From: Micromonospora sp. ALFpr18c
Lineage (GTDB): Bacteria > Actinomycetota > Actinomycetes > Mycobacteriales > Micromonosporaceae
Length of the DNA stretch: 64,000 nt
Direction: 5' to 3'
Assembly: GCF_008868155.1 (NCBI RefSeq)
Contig: NZ_WBKR01000001.1
Span: 62,001-126,000, forward strand
Below the pieces are notes generated by a model. It did no database searches. It was not told where the DNA came from and saw only the letters and a program-made list of their open reading frames with translations. The position numbers and the translations under genes are program-made. Below are positions 16,992-25,859 of the stretch, one piece after another; within the stretch, counting starts at the first letter, position 1, and every line of letters starts with the position of its first letter.

Positions 16992-17088
16992 GCGTCCAGC
17001 ATGCCCGGGGCAGGACCACCCAGGGTGGTACCGCCGGTCCCAGCCTCGGCCGGGCTCTTGGTGACCGGCGTGAACCGCCCCGCCGACC

Positions 17089-17604
17089 TCAGCCCCCGGT
17101 CGGCGGGGCGGCCAGGTCGAGCTGCCAGTCGTTGGAGCGCATCATCCGCCCCGGCGGGTACTCGAAACTCGTCTCGCCGAGCAGCGTGAACCCGGCCTTG
17201 CGGCAGACCGCGTTCGAGGCGTAATTGTCGACCGACGGGTACGCGTGCGCGTAGCGCCGGTCCCGCCGGGCGCGGGCCACGTCGAGCGCCGCGCGCACCG
17301 CGACGGTGGCCAGCCCCTGCCCCCGGTACGCGGGCAGCACCGCCCAGCCCAGCTCGTACACCGGCTGGTCGCGCCACTCGCGGGCCCAGTAGCCGACGCT
17401 GCCCACCCGCGCGCCGTCCGGCAACACCAGGGTGAACATGCACCCCTGCCCGGTGTCGGCGAAGTGCACGTACCGGTCGTGCCGGGCGAGCACCTGCTCG
17501 TCGGTCTCCGGGCCGCCGGTGTGCTTGCGGGTGTCCGGTGAGTTGAGCTGTCGCAGCAGGTCGAGATCGCTCTCACTCCACGGCTCGATGTGTGCCTGTG
17601 CCAT
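17089..17604 (-). CDS. GNAT-family N-acetyltransferase
   Basis: A protein of 171 residues with the acetyl-CoA-binding motif LPAYRGQGLATVAVRAAL (Q/RxxGxG/A) and the later DNYASNAVCRKAGFTLLGE, both typical of GNAT enzymes. The substrate is unknown; the layout resembles the RimJ/RimL side of the family. GGGGGA lies upstream of the ATG at 17604. Confidence 0.88.
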   Translation of the reverse strand: MAQAHIEPWSESDLDLLRQLNSPDTRKHTGGPETDEQVLARHDRYVHFADTGQGCMFTLVLPDGARVGSVGYWAREWRDQPVYELGWAVLPAYRGQGLATVAVRAALDVARARRDRRYAHAYPSVDNYASNAVCRKAGFTLLGETSFEYPPGRMMRSNDWQLDLAAPPTGG

Positions 17605-17666
17605 CCGATTCCCCCGTCCGTCGACCCCAGTCAAGCCGATCCCACCGACATCGCGGCCCCAAAACA

Positions 17667-17695
17667 CCGCCCGCTAGATCCGATCTAGCGGGCGG
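17667..17695. promoter_or_regulatory. 29-bp palindrome upstream of the FMN reductase/DrrAB operon
   Basis: CCGCCCGCTAGATC, one central C, and its exact complement GATCTAGCGGGCGG. It lies 42 bases before the GTG of the FMN reductase gene and 62 bases from the divergent GNAT gene. The lack of a loop fits an operator for a dimeric (for example TetR-type) repressor better than a terminator, though the repressor is not in the window (inference). Confidence 0.5.
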
Positions 17696-17737
17696 CGGCC
17701 GTCACCTCGCGCCTTCAGGAAGGGAGGAGGTGACGAT

Positions 17738-18292
17738 GTGACACCGTTGCGGATCGCCGTGATCGTCGGCAGCACCCGGGAGGGGCGGGCCGGCGACCGG
17801 GTCGCCAACTGGTTCGTCGAGCAGGCTGAACGGCACGACGACCTGACGGTGACGGTCGTTGACCTCAGCGAGTACGACTTCCCGGCCAGCTACCCGGCCG
17901 CGCCGACCGCGTCCATCAAGGCCTTCGTGCACGAGGTGGGCCGGGCCGACGCGTTCGTCGTGGTCACCCCCGAGTACAACCACAGCTTCCCGGCACCCCT
18001 GAAACAGGCGATCGACTATGCGTACGACGAGTGGCAGGCCAAGCCGGTCGGCTTCGTGTCGTACGGCTGCCGGTCCACCGGCCTGCACGCGGTCGATCAC
18101 CTACGGACGGTCTTCACCGCGTTACACGCGATGACGGTGCGCGACGTCGTCGGTATCGACCTGCTCGCCGGCGAACCGACACCGCAGTGCACCGACGAGC
18201 TGAGCCACGACGCCGGCGTCCTGCTCGACCAGCTGCGCTGGTGGGGTCTGGCGCTGCGCGACGGGCGCGCGGCACGGCCCTACGTCTCCTGA
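17738..18292 (+). CDS. NADPH-dependent FMN reductase family protein
   Basis: A protein of 184 residues with the flavodoxin-like start [22 protein letters not shown], the FMN-binding [21 protein letters not shown] and [13 protein letters not shown]. This is the typical length of the family. It probably reduces FMN or quinones with NAD(P)H in the cytoplasm. The GTG at 17738 follows AGGAGG. It precedes the DrrAB-type transporter by 25 bases, so they are likely one operon. Confidence 0.9.
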   Translation: MTPLRIAVIVGSTREGRAGDRVANWFVEQAERHDDLTVTVVDLSEYDFPASYPAAPTASIKAFVHEVGRADAFVVVTPEYNHSFPAPLKQAIDYAYDEWQAKPVGFVSYGCRSTGLHAVDHLRTVFTALHAMTVRDVVGIDLLAGEPTPQCTDELSHDAGVLLDQLRWWGLALRDGRAARPYVS

Positions 18293-18317
18293 ACACGCCC
18301 GACGAAAGGTAAGGATC

Positions 18318-19331
18318 ATGAATAGACGCACCACCGGCCTGGCCATCGAGGCCGAGGGTCTCACCCGCTCGTTCGGGGAGACCCGGGCGTTGGCTGGCAT
18401 GGACCTTCAGGTCCCCGCCGGCACCGTCTACGGCCTGCTCGGCCCGAACGGGGCGGGCAAGACCACGGCCGTCCGGGTGCTCGCGACGCTGCTGCGCCCC
18501 GACGGCGGCACCGCCCGGGTCTTCGGGCACGACGTGGTCACCGAGGCCGACAAGGTCCGCAGCCGGGTCAGCCTCACCGGGCAGTACGCCTCGGTCGACG
18601 AGGACCTGACCGGTACGGAGAACCTGGTGCTCCTCGCCCGCCTCCTCGGCCTGCCCAGGCCGGCCGCCCGTGAACGCGCCGCCGCCCTGCTCGCCGCGTT
18701 CGGTCTGACCGAGGCGAGCGACCGGCAGGTGAAGAAGTACTCGGGCGGGATGCGGCGGCGCATCGACATCGCCGCGAGCATCCTCAGCACGCCCGACCTG
18801 CTCTTCCTCGACGAGCCGACGACCGGTCTGGACCCGCGCAGCCGCAACCAGGTGTGGGAGATCGTCCGGGCCGTGGTGTCGCACGGGACGACCGTGCTGC
18901 TGACCACCCAGTACCTCGACGAGGCCGACCAGCTCGCCGGGCGGATCGCGGTCGTCGACCACGGCCGGGTGATCGCGGAGGGCACCCCGGGCGAGTTGAA
19001 GTCGTCGGTCGGCTCCGGCACGGTCCACCTGCGACTGCGCGACCCCGGTCAGCGGCCCCAGGCGGAGAAGGTGCTCCGGGATGCGCTCAACGTGCCGGTG
19101 CAGCTCCCCGCGGACCCGGTGGCGTTGACCGCGCGTGTCGGCGAGGCCGGCAGCGACCTCGACGCGAGCGCGCAGGCCGCCCGCGCACTCGGCGACCTGG
19201 CCCGCGCCGGCATCGTCGTCGACGACTTCTCCCTCGGCCAGCCGAGCCTGGACGAGGTCTTCCTGGCCCTGACCGATCACCCGGCCGTGTCGGCCGACGA
19301 GCACGACGACGAGCTGGAGGCAGCCCGATGA
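18318..19331 (+). CDS. Daunorubicin-resistance-type ABC transporter ATPase (DrrA family)
   Basis: A protein of 337 residues with Walker [27 protein letters not shown], signature [12 protein letters not shown], Walker [16 protein letters not shown] and H-loop [15 protein letters not shown], all in DrrA form. The C-terminal about 90 residues match the DrrA-specific extension ending [13 protein letters not shown]. It pairs with the permease that overlaps it by 4 bases. The likely role is export of hydrophobic drugs or lipids; no biosynthetic genes lie nearby. Confidence 0.93.
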   Translation: MNRRTTGLAIEAEGLTRSFGETRALAGMDLQVPAGTVYGLLGPNGAGKTTAVRVLATLLRPDGGTARVFGHDVVTEADKVRSRVSLTGQYASVDEDLTGTENLVLLARLLGLPRPAARERAAALLAAFGLTEASDRQVKKYSGGMRRRIDIAASILSTPDLLFLDEPTTGLDPRSRNQVWEIVRAVVSHGTTVLLTTQYLDEADQLAGRIAVVDHGRVIAEGTPGELKSSVGSGTVHLRLRDPGQRPQAEKVLRDALNVPVQLPADPVALTARVGEAGSDLDASAQAARALGDLARAGIVVDDFSLGQPSLDEVFLALTDHPAVSADEHDDELEAAR

Positions 19332-20185
19332 GCAACGCGACCACCACCACGACCGAACGCGCCCCGTCGGTCTACGTCCCGTCCGCCGAGGCGCTGGCGA
19401 CCGTCCTGGCACCGGGTGCCCGGCCGCCCCGACCGAGCGCGCTGGGCGCGTCGCTGACCTTCGGCTGGCGGGCCCTGCTGAAGATCAAGCACGTGCCGGA
19501 GCAGCTCTTCGACGTGACCGCGTTCCCGATCATCATGGTGCTGATGTTCACGTACCTGTTCGGTGGCGCCCTCGCCGACAGCCCGCGCGACTACCTGCAG
19601 TTCTTCCTGCCCGGCATCATGGTGACCAGCGTCGTGATGATCACCATGTACACGGGTATCGGCCTCAACACCGACATCGAGAAGGGCATCTTCGACCGCT
19701 TCCGCACGCTGCCCGTGTGGCGCCCGGCCGCCCTGGTCGGCATGATCTTCGGCGACGTGCTGCGCTACATCCTCGCCGCCCTGGTGATCCTGGGCGTCGG
19801 GCTGGCGCTCGGGTTCCGCCCCGGAGGCGGGGTCGCCGGAGTCGCCGCCGGGATCGGACTGCTGGTGATCTTCTCGTTCGCGTTCTCCTGGGTGTGGACG
19901 TTCTTCGGGCTGATCCTGCGCAGCGAGAAGTCGGTGATGGGGGTCAGCATGATGGTGCTGTTCCCGTTGACGTTCCTCAGCAACGTCTTCGTCGAGCCGA
20001 GCACCATGCCCGGCTGGCTCCAGGCGTTCGTGAAGGTCAACCCGGTCACCCAGCTGGTGGCCGCGGTCCGTGCGGTGATGGACGGCGCGTCGGACCCGTC
20101 GGCCATGATGTGGCTGCTGGCGTGGAGCGCCGGATTCGTGCTCGTCTTCGGCACGCTGACGATGTACCGGTACAACCGCCGCTGA
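19328..20185 (+). CDS. ABC-2 type permease (DrrB family)
   Basis: About 285 residues with six helices, including [74 protein letters not shown], and [34 protein letters not shown]. The last is the classic DrrB/ABC-2 signature. ATG overlaps the ATPase stop. Confidence 0.92.
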   Translation: MSNATTTTTERAPSVYVPSAEALATVLAPGARPPRPSALGASLTFGWRALLKIKHVPEQLFDVTAFPIIMVLMFTYLFGGALADSPRDYLQFFLPGIMVTSVVMITMYTGIGLNTDIEKGIFDRFRTLPVWRPAALVGMIFGDVLRYILAALVILGVGLALGFRPGGGVAGVAAGIGLLVIFSFAFSWVWTFFGLILRSEKSVMGVSMMVLFPLTFLSNVFVEPSTMPGWLQAFVKVNPVTQLVAAVRAVMDGASDPSAMMWLLAWSAGFVLVFGTLTMYRYNRR

Positions 20186-20200
20186 CCCGGTCGGCGGGTT

Positions 20201-23185
20201 TCAGAGCTGCCAGTGCGGTGGGTTGGCGGGCAGGTAGCGGCAGGTGTTGCCGGTGGAGACGGATTCGCGCAGGTGGCCTGCGAGGGCCGGGTGCCGGTCG
20301 TCGAGCTTGCGCAGCGTGTCCCTGATCCGCGCGGTGACCGTCTTGCGGGCCCGCTCGGCCTCGTCGCCCAGCCGGCGGCTCCGGCCGGCCAGCCCCGCCG
20401 CGGCGCGCAGCTCGTCGAGCAGCGCGCCGCGCTCGGCGTCCAGTGCGGCCACCTTCCGCTCGTCGTCGCGTGCGGCGGCCCGGTCGATCTCCTCATCGAG
20501 GCGTGCCAGGTGCCGCCGGTAGCGGGCCTTCGCCTCGTCGTCGAGGATCGGGTCGCCGCCCATCCGGCGGGCGGCCACCAGCTCCGGGCCGGCGGCCGGG
20601 TCGAGCAGCTCGACCGCCGGCACGTCGCTGCCGGGGCGGCTGAGCAGCAGGTGCAGGTCGTGCAGCCCCTTGGCGTCGGGCAGGTGCACCACGACACCGG
20701 CGTACGCGAGCTGCCACACCGGCCCGTCGCGCCGAAACTCGTACCCCTCGATGGCCGGCGCGACGGCCTGCCGTGCGGGGCTGGCCTGGGCCGCGGCCGG
20801 GGTCGGGTTGGCGAGCCGGTGCGGCACCTGCGTCATGCCGAGGGCGGTGGCCTCCCGGGCGGTGGTGGCGCGCAGCTCGGCCAGCGTCGCGGCGTCGCCC
20901 GGGTGGCCCCGGCCCGCCACGGCGTTGGCGAGGCCGGCCCGGGCGATGAGCGACCAGGGCCGGGAGCCCATCCGGTCGGCGGAGTCACGGGCGGCCGTGA
21001 AGCCGGCGATGGCGTCGTCCCAGCGTTCCTGGGCGGCGTCGATCAACGCCAGCCAGTGGTCGACGGGACCGCTGATGTCGCAGCCGAAGAGCCCCACCGC
21101 CCACTGGCCGCGGTGCGGGGCGAGCGCGGCCCGCACGTCGTCGCAGCGGCGCGGGTCACCGGACGCGGCGGCGACCTGCGCGCGTAACCGCAGCCAGAGC
21201 GGCGACACCGGACGCGGGTAGCGGGTGCCGGTCGCCTCGATGCCGGCGGTCAGCCGGATCGCCGTCTCGGCGTCGCCGCCTTCGGCGGCGGTGATGGCCC
21301 GCAGCAGCTCCCGGTAGGGGTAGTCGATGGGGGCCAGCGCGTCCAGCAGGGTGCCGGCCTCGGCGAACCGGCCCTGGAGCACCAGCCGGGACCAGCGCAG
21401 GTGATGACCCATGAACCCGAACTCGGCGTGGCTCGGGTCGGCGACGTCGGTGATGTCGGTGAACCGCTCGTCGGCCTCGGCGAAGTCACCTCGGAAGGCC
21501 GCGATGATCCCGCTGTCCACGGCCGCCGCCATCCGGTGTCGGGCGAGGTCGCCCTGCTCGTTGGCGGTGACGAAGGTGGTGAACTCGTCGACGAATCGGG
21601 GGTCGCCCAGCTCCAGGAGCGCCACCCAACGCAACGAGGTGGCCCACAGCTCGGTTTCCCGGTCTCCCGTACGACGGGCCACGTCCCGGATCTCGGTGGT
21701 CAGCGCGGCACGGGCCGCCGCGGTGCCCAGCCCCCAGGTGGTGTCGTGGCGGGCCCAGAGGCTGAAGGTGAGTGCCTCGTCGTCCTGCCCTCGCCGGGCG
21801 ATGGTCTCGGTGGCGGTGATCAGGTCGGCGATCAGCGTGCCGACCGACGCGGTGGCGTCCGGCTCGCCGATCAGTTGCCGGTACGCCTCGCGCACCAGCT
21901 CCGCCGCCTCGACGGAGTCGGCGGTCTCGACCTGGCGGGCGCGGTTCACGATGAGGGCGACGCGGGCCAGCAGCACCGGGTCGTCGAGTGTGCGGGCCAG
22001 CGTCGCGGCCTCGGTGAGCAGCTGGCCGGCCTCGTCCCGGCCGGCGTGGTGGTATTGCGCCTCACCGAACTCGACGAGGATCCGCACCCGTTGCGCCCGG
22101 TCCTCGACGACTTCCAACGCCCGGCGGAAGTGCACGGCCGCCTCGTCGGTGGCCAGCCGGGCGAACGCGTCCCGGCCGGCGGCGACCAGCAGGGTGGCCA
22201 CCCGGGCGCGGTCGAGCGCGGGGCCGGCGAGGTAGGCGTGGCGGGCGAGGTCGGCCGGGACCAGTCGATCGGTGAGTTCGCGGAGGTCGTCGACGGCCCG
22301 GACGACGTCGGCGTGCCGGGCCTGCCGGTCGTCGTCGGTCAACCCGTCGTAGAGGGTTTCCCGGACGAGGTCGTGAGCGAAGGCGAACCGGCCGCCACCT
22401 CGGGCGGCCACCAGCCGGGCGGTCACCGCCCGGTGCACCTCGTCGGCCAGGCCTGCGTCGGGCTCCCGTCCGGCCGTCCGTGCCATCAGGGCGGCGACCT
22501 CGTCACGGGCCAAGCCGGTGAGCGTGATCGTGGTGGACTTCGCGACCAGCGGCATGAGCAGTGGGCGCAACGGATGTTCGCCTGACTCGACCTCGGCGTC
22601 GCGGTAGGTGCCGATCAGCAGCAGCCGCTCGAACCAGGTGTGCTGGGCGGCGAACCCGAGCAGCCGCAGCGAGGCCGGGTCGGCCCAGTGCAGGTCGTCG
22701 AGCACGACCACGACCGGCCGGCGCTGGGAGACGGCGACCAGCGCGGCGGTCACCGCGTCGTACAGGGCGAACGCCTCCTGGTCGGCGACGTCCCGGCCGG
22801 CGTCCTCGGGCGCCCAGCCGTCGGCGAGCCTGCGCAGGTCGTCGGTGCTCGCCGTCTCGCCGAGCAGGGCCGCGAGGGCTGGTTCCGCGTCGGGCCGTGC
22901 GACCGCCCAGTCGTCGGCGGAGCGCCGCAGGGCGCGCAGCACCTGCACCCACGGCCAGTAGCCGGGAGCGCTGTCGGAATCCCAGCAGGCGGCGCCGAGC
23001 ACGAGCGCGCCGCGCTGGCGGGCCTGCCGCGCCGCCGACGTGACGAGGGTCGTCTTGCCGATGCCGGGCTCCCCGGTGACCAGGACGAGACCCCCGTGGC
23101 TGGTGGCGGCCCGGTCCAGCTCGGCGCGCAGCAGACCCGCGGGGTGATCCCGCCCGATGATGGCGTCGCCGAGCCGCGCGTCCAT
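20201..23185 (-). CDS. Large AAA/STAND-family ATPase with tetratricopeptide-like region
   Basis: About 994 residues from the ATG at 23185 (MDARLGDAIIGRDHPAG). Walker A is LVTGEPGIGKTTLV, Walker B PVVVVLDDLHWADPASL. A helical TPR-like region covers the middle. The C-terminal about 200 residues (YEFRRDGPVWQLAYAGVVVH...ARKTVTARIRDTLRKLDDRH) are a domain seen in actinobacterial ATPases without a LuxR HTH. The region where the STAND winged helix should lie is short: DEVHR passes straight to AVTARLVAARGGGRFAFAHDLVRETL. About 100 residues seem missing in frame. Divergent from the HTH gene at 23380. Confidence 0.82.
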   Translation of the reverse strand: MDARLGDAIIGRDHPAGLLRAELDRAATSHGGLVLVTGEPGIGKTTLVTSAARQARQRGALVLGAACWDSDSAPGYWPWVQVLRALRRSADDWAVARPDAEPALAALLGETASTDDLRRLADGWAPEDAGRDVADQEAFALYDAVTAALVAVSQRRPVVVVLDDLHWADPASLRLLGFAAQHTWFERLLLIGTYRDAEVESGEHPLRPLLMPLVAKSTTITLTGLARDEVAALMARTAGREPDAGLADEVHRAVTARLVAARGGGRFAFAHDLVRETLYDGLTDDDRQARHADVVRAVDDLRELTDRLVPADLARHAYLAGPALDRARVATLLVAAGRDAFARLATDEAAVHFRRALEVVEDRAQRVRILVEFGEAQYHHAGRDEAGQLLTEAATLARTLDDPVLLARVALIVNRARQVETADSVEAAELVREAYRQLIGEPDATASVGTLIADLITATETIARRGQDDEALTFSLWARHDTTWGLGTAAARAALTTEIRDVARRTGDRETELWATSLRWVALLELGDPRFVDEFTTFVTANEQGDLARHRMAAAVDSGIIAAFRGDFAEADERFTDITDVADPSHAEFGFMGHHLRWSRLVLQGRFAEAGTLLDALAPIDYPYRELLRAITAAEGGDAETAIRLTAGIEATGTRYPRPVSPLWLRLRAQVAAASGDPRRCDDVRAALAPHRGQWAVGLFGCDISGPVDHWLALIDAAQERWDDAIAGFTAARDSADRMGSRPWSLIARAGLANAVAGRGHPGDAATLAELRATTAREATALGMTQVPHRLANPTPAAAQASPARQAVAPAIEGYEFRRDGPVWQLAYAGVVVHLPDAKGLHDLHLLLSRPGSDVPAVELLDPAAGPELVAARRMGGDPILDDEAKARYRRHLARLDEEIDRAAARDDERKVAALDAERGALLDELRAAAGLAGRSRRLGDEAERARKTVTARIRDTLRKLDDRHPALAGHLRESVSTGNTCRYLPANPPHWQL

Positions 23186-23350
23186 GGTTTCCAGACGGTA
23201 CTGGAACGCTCCGACAGCGCGGGCGCGGTTGGTTTGGCGTACCCGGCGTTCTCGGCGCGCTCGACCTCGCCGTCTCAAGGGCGGGGTGGGGTTGTTGCGG
23301 GCCCTTTGGAGTTGATGCCGTCGACGAATCAGGCCGCGTCATTACCTAAA

Positions 23351-23378
23351 GTTCCCTAGCCGAGCTACCGTAGGGAAC
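23351..23378. promoter_or_regulatory. Inverted-repeat operator over the promoter of the HTH/DUF4180 pair
   Basis: GTTCCCTA and its complement TAGGGAAC are separated by 12 bases. The second arm overlaps a TACCGT -10 box (23366-23371) that lies 8 bases before the ATG at 23380. A repressor bound here would block the promoter. The HTH protein encoded just downstream is the obvious candidate for autoregulation (inference). The divergent ATPase gene starts about 165 bases away and could be under the same control. Confidence 0.55.
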
Positions 23379-23379
23379 G

Positions 23380-23832
23380 ATGACGGAAGACATGTACTCG
23401 GTGGAGCAGGTCGCCGACCGGCTCGGCCTACACGTGCGGACGGTGCGCGGCTACATCCGCTCGGGTCGGCTGCGGGCGGTGCGGATCGGCAAGCAGTACC
23501 GGATCGCCGCCACCGATCTCGACGCGCTCACCGGGCAGCGCCCGGCGGCGACCAGCGTCGTCGGGCCGGCGGAGGTGTCGAGCATCGTGCAGATCGACGG
23601 GGTCGACCGGGCCGCCGCCGACCGCCTCGGCACGCTCATGTTGGCCAGCGCCAACACCGGCCACGATCAGGCCAACCCGCTGCGGGTGCAGACGGTGCAC
23701 GACGAGGAGCGCCACCGCTTGAAGATCATCATTTTGGGTGCTCCCGCCGCCACCGCCGAACTGCTGCACCTGCTCGACGCCGTCCTCAACGCCGACAACG
23801 GCCTACTCGACCGGGAGGTCCCCGATGCCTGA
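23380..23832 (+). CDS. Helix-turn-helix (excisionase/MerR-fold) DNA-binding protein
   Basis: A protein of 150 residues. The first about 50 residues (MYSVEQVADRLGLHVRTVRGYIRSGRLRAVRIGKQYRIAATDLDAL) form a MerR/Xis-type winged helix. The rest (VSSIVQIDGVDRAAADRLGTLML...HRLKIIILGAPAATAELLHLLDAVLN) is a small alpha/beta domain of unknown ligand. It overlaps the DUF4180 gene by 8 bases and is led by a palindromic operator, so an autoregulated two-gene unit is likely. Confidence 0.85.
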   Translation: MTEDMYSVEQVADRLGLHVRTVRGYIRSGRLRAVRIGKQYRIAATDLDALTGQRPAATSVVGPAEVSSIVQIDGVDRAAADRLGTLMLASANTGHDQANPLRVQTVHDEERHRLKIIILGAPAATAELLHLLDAVLNADNGLLDREVPDA

Positions 23833-24193
23833 CGAGATCCAGAAACGCGCGGGCGTGCAGGTGCTGGTCTGCGACCCGGCCGGACCGACCGTCGCCACCG
23901 AGCAGGACGCGCTGGACCTGATCGGCGCGGCCTTCGCCGGCGCCCAGGTGGTTGCCGTGCCGGCTGACCGCTTCGACGAACGCTTCTTCTCGCTGGGCAC
24001 CCGCTTCGCCGGCGAGGTGATGCAGAAGTTCGTCAACTACCGGCTGCGCCTGGCCGTCGTCGGTGACATCTCGGCGCGGCTGGAGGGCAGCTCGGCGCTC
24101 CGCGCCCTGGTGCACGAGTCGAACAAGGCCGAGCACATCTGGTTCGTCCCCGACCTCGACGCCCTCGACGCCCGTCTCCGCGCCACGGCGTAG
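23825..24193 (+). CDS. DUF4180-domain protein
   Basis: A protein of 122 residues: VATEQDALDLIGAAFAGAQVVAVPADRFDERFFSLGTRFAGEVMQKFVNYRLRLAVVGDIS and ALVHESNKAEHIWFV match the DUF4180 family across its length. The family fold and function are not established. It overlaps the HTH gene by 8 bases, indicating coupled translation and a shared role, perhaps ligand sensing for the regulator (inference). Confidence 0.88.
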   Translation: MPDEIQKRAGVQVLVCDPAGPTVATEQDALDLIGAAFAGAQVVAVPADRFDERFFSLGTRFAGEVMQKFVNYRLRLAVVGDISARLEGSSALRALVHESNKAEHIWFVPDLDALDARLRATA

Positions 24194-24480
24194 CGCCATC
24201 TCCACCGCGTCCGTTTCCACGCCCCGGGCCTGGCCCTGAGCGGCCGCCCAGCGCAGATAGGCCAGCCACTCCTCGGCCGACCAGCCGTTCCGGCGGCCCA
24301 CACCGGCGTCGGCGGGGAGGCGGCTGGCGACGACGCCATATCGCGGTATCGAGCACGCTCTGCCCGACCCGGATCCGCAGCACGGTCAGATCGGCGGGTC
24401 GAACGCACCGCCGGGTACGGGGCCGGGCAAGCTGTTCGGCGCTGGTGACTAGCCGCCCGGTGACCGGGTACGCGCGAGCC
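24194..24480. other. Gap without a supported gene
   Basis: The minus strand reads WSAEEWLAYLRWAAAQGQAR near 24230-24290, which looks protein-like, but the frame runs antisense into the DUF4180 gene and has no start site. I therefore call it a possible gene remnant only. Confidence 0.3.
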
Positions 24481-24702
24481 ATGGGTAGCCACAAGCAGAA
24501 CAAACACGACAGCGGCGGCGAGTCGGCGCGAGGCCGGCGGCATTCGGGCAGCGGCGCTCCGGGCCGCCAGGGCTCGACCATGGAACACTCGCCCGACCAA
24601 CGGCACCGCCGTACCGCGACCGGCCCGGCCGGCACCGAGGGTGGCCTGGGCCGGGCCAAGGTCTCGGGCGACGGGCGGATTCAGCGCCAGGGCGGCTCCT
24701 GA
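24481..24702 (+). CDS. Small basic hydrophilic protein, unknown
   Basis: A protein of 73 residues (MGSHKQNKHDSGGESARGRR...RIQRQGGS), rich in Gly, Ser, Arg and His with no membrane segment; probably disordered. I do not know a function. The ATG at 24481 has no strong binding site; TACGCG lies just upstream and could be a -10 box. A terminator-like hairpin follows 15 bases after the stop. Confidence 0.5.
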   Translation: MGSHKQNKHDSGGESARGRRHSGSGAPGRQGSTMEHSPDQRHRRTATGPAGTEGGLGRAKVSGDGRIQRQGGS

Positions 24703-24716
24703 GCCGATCAGTCGAT

Positions 24717-24754
24717 GGTGCGGCCGCACCGCGCGTTCGCGGGGCGGCCGCACC
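24717..24754. terminator. Bidirectional hairpin between convergent genes
   Basis: GGTGCGGCCGC (24717-24727) and its complement (24744-24754) form an 11-bp GC stem with a 16-base loop, placed between the small basic protein gene and the three-repeat secreted protein gene. Confidence 0.6.
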
Positions 24755-24768
24755 GGTTGAGCGGTTTC

Positions 24769-25662
24769 CTACGCCGTCGCGCAGATGGCGTACGCCGTGT
24801 CGGACCAGTTGCCGGCGAACGCATCCTCCTCGTACGCGCCCGAATCGACGGTTGTCGGCGCGGTCGCGGGGCCGCCGTTGGGGCGGAAGTCGTCGACCAC
24901 GCCCTCGCCGGTGACGCCGTTCAGCTCGTAGCCGGCTCCCGTCATCACCTTGCCGGCCGGGCAGCCCGCGACGACGCTGCGGAAGTCGAGGGAGTTGCTG
25001 GCACCGACCGTGGACGCCCGCACCAGGCCGGGCAGCGGGTTCGCGCAGATCGCGTACGCGGTCACCGACCAGTTGAGCGCGGTCGCGTCGGCCTCGTACG
25101 CGCCGACGTTGACCGAGGTCGGCGCCGCGGCCACGCCGCCGTTGGGGCGGAAGTCGTCGACCACGCCCTCACCGGTGACGCCGTTCAGCTCGTAACCCGT
25201 GCCGGTCAGCACCTTGCCGACCGGGCAGGCGGCGGTGGTGGAGTGGAAGTCGGCCGAGTCGCTGACGCTGGCCGTGGAGACCCGCACCAGGCCGGGCAGC
25301 GGGTTCGCGCAGATCGCGTACGCCGTCACCGACCAGGTGCCGGCGAACGCCTCCGCCTCGTAGGCGCCGACGGTGACGGCCGTGGGCGCGGTCGCCGGGC
25401 CGCCGTTGGGGCGCAGGTCGTCGACGACGCCCTCGCCGGTGACGCCGTTCAGCTCGTAGCCGGTGCCGGTCAGCACCTTGCCGGCCGGGCACGTCGCCGT
25501 GGCGCTGTGGAAGTCGGCGGAGGTGTTGACGCTGGTCACGGCGATCCGCACCAGACCGGGGACTGCGGCGGACGCCGGGCTCGCCGGGGCGACCACCGCC
25601 CCGGCCACGACGAGACCGAGCACGAGTACGGACGCTCGCCGGGTCTGCTTCTGAGCACACAT
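24769..25662 (-). CDS. Secreted protein made of three 88-residue repeats, unknown function
   Basis: A protein of 297 residues. A signal peptide (SVLVLGLVVAGAVVAPASPASA/A) is followed by three near-identical repeats at residues 36-123, 124-211 and 212-297. Each reads GLVRxxT, then SxDFxS, CPxGKVxTGxGYELNG, VTGEGVVDD, FRPNGG, GAYExxA, WSxTAYAICA. Two Cys per repeat (CPAGK and AICA) could form a disulfide. Nothing else is attached, so the repeat itself is the functional unit. GGGAG lies before the ATG. The family is not one I recognise by function; adhesion or polymer binding is possible (inference). Confidence 0.82.
   Translation of the reverse strand: MCAQKQTRRASVLVLGLVVAGAVVAPASPASAAVPGLVRIAVTSVNTSADFHSATATCPAGKVLTGTGYELNGVTGEGVVDDLRPNGGPATAPTAVTVGAYEAEAFAGTWSVTAYAICANPLPGLVRVSTASVSDSADFHSTTAACPVGKVLTGTGYELNGVTGEGVVDDFRPNGGVAAAPTSVNVGAYEADATALNWSVTAYAICANPLPGLVRASTVGASNSLDFRSVVAGCPAGKVMTGAGYELNGVTGEGVVDDFRPNGGPATAPTTVDSGAYEEDAFAGNWSDTAYAICATA
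24772..25557 (-). repeat. Three tandem 264-bp intragenic repeats
   Basis: Units at 25294-25557, 25030-25293 and 24772-25029 (the last 6 bases short). Stretches encoding YELNGVTGEGVVDD and RPNGG are almost identical at DNA level, so the array arose by recent tandem duplication or is kept alike by gene conversion. Confidence 0.85.
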
Positions 25663-25846
25663 GTGTTTCTCCCGTCAGAGGCCCCGCGGCGGCCGTTGGG
25701 TCGCCGACGCCGAGGCCGTTGGTGATGACAGGGTTCACGGTAGGTAGTCGACTGACCAGGCATTATCTTCAAGCCGACTACGTCGTGTAACGGACGAGGC
25801 CCGTCCACATATTGACATGTGGCTATGAATTAGCTCCGGATCGCCC

Positions 25847-25852
25847 TAGCAT
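25847..25852 (+). promoter_or_regulatory. -10 box of a leaderless promoter
   Basis: TAGCAT ends 7 bases before the ATG at 25860, which fixes that ATG over the in-frame codon at 25812. Confidence 0.6.
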
Positions 25853-25859
25853 TCGGACC

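Noticed and set aside
17738-20185. Drug-resistance cassette of a biosynthetic cluster
   Set aside because: DrrAB-type transporters often sit in antibiotic clusters, but no synthase, tailoring or pathway regulator gene is nearby.
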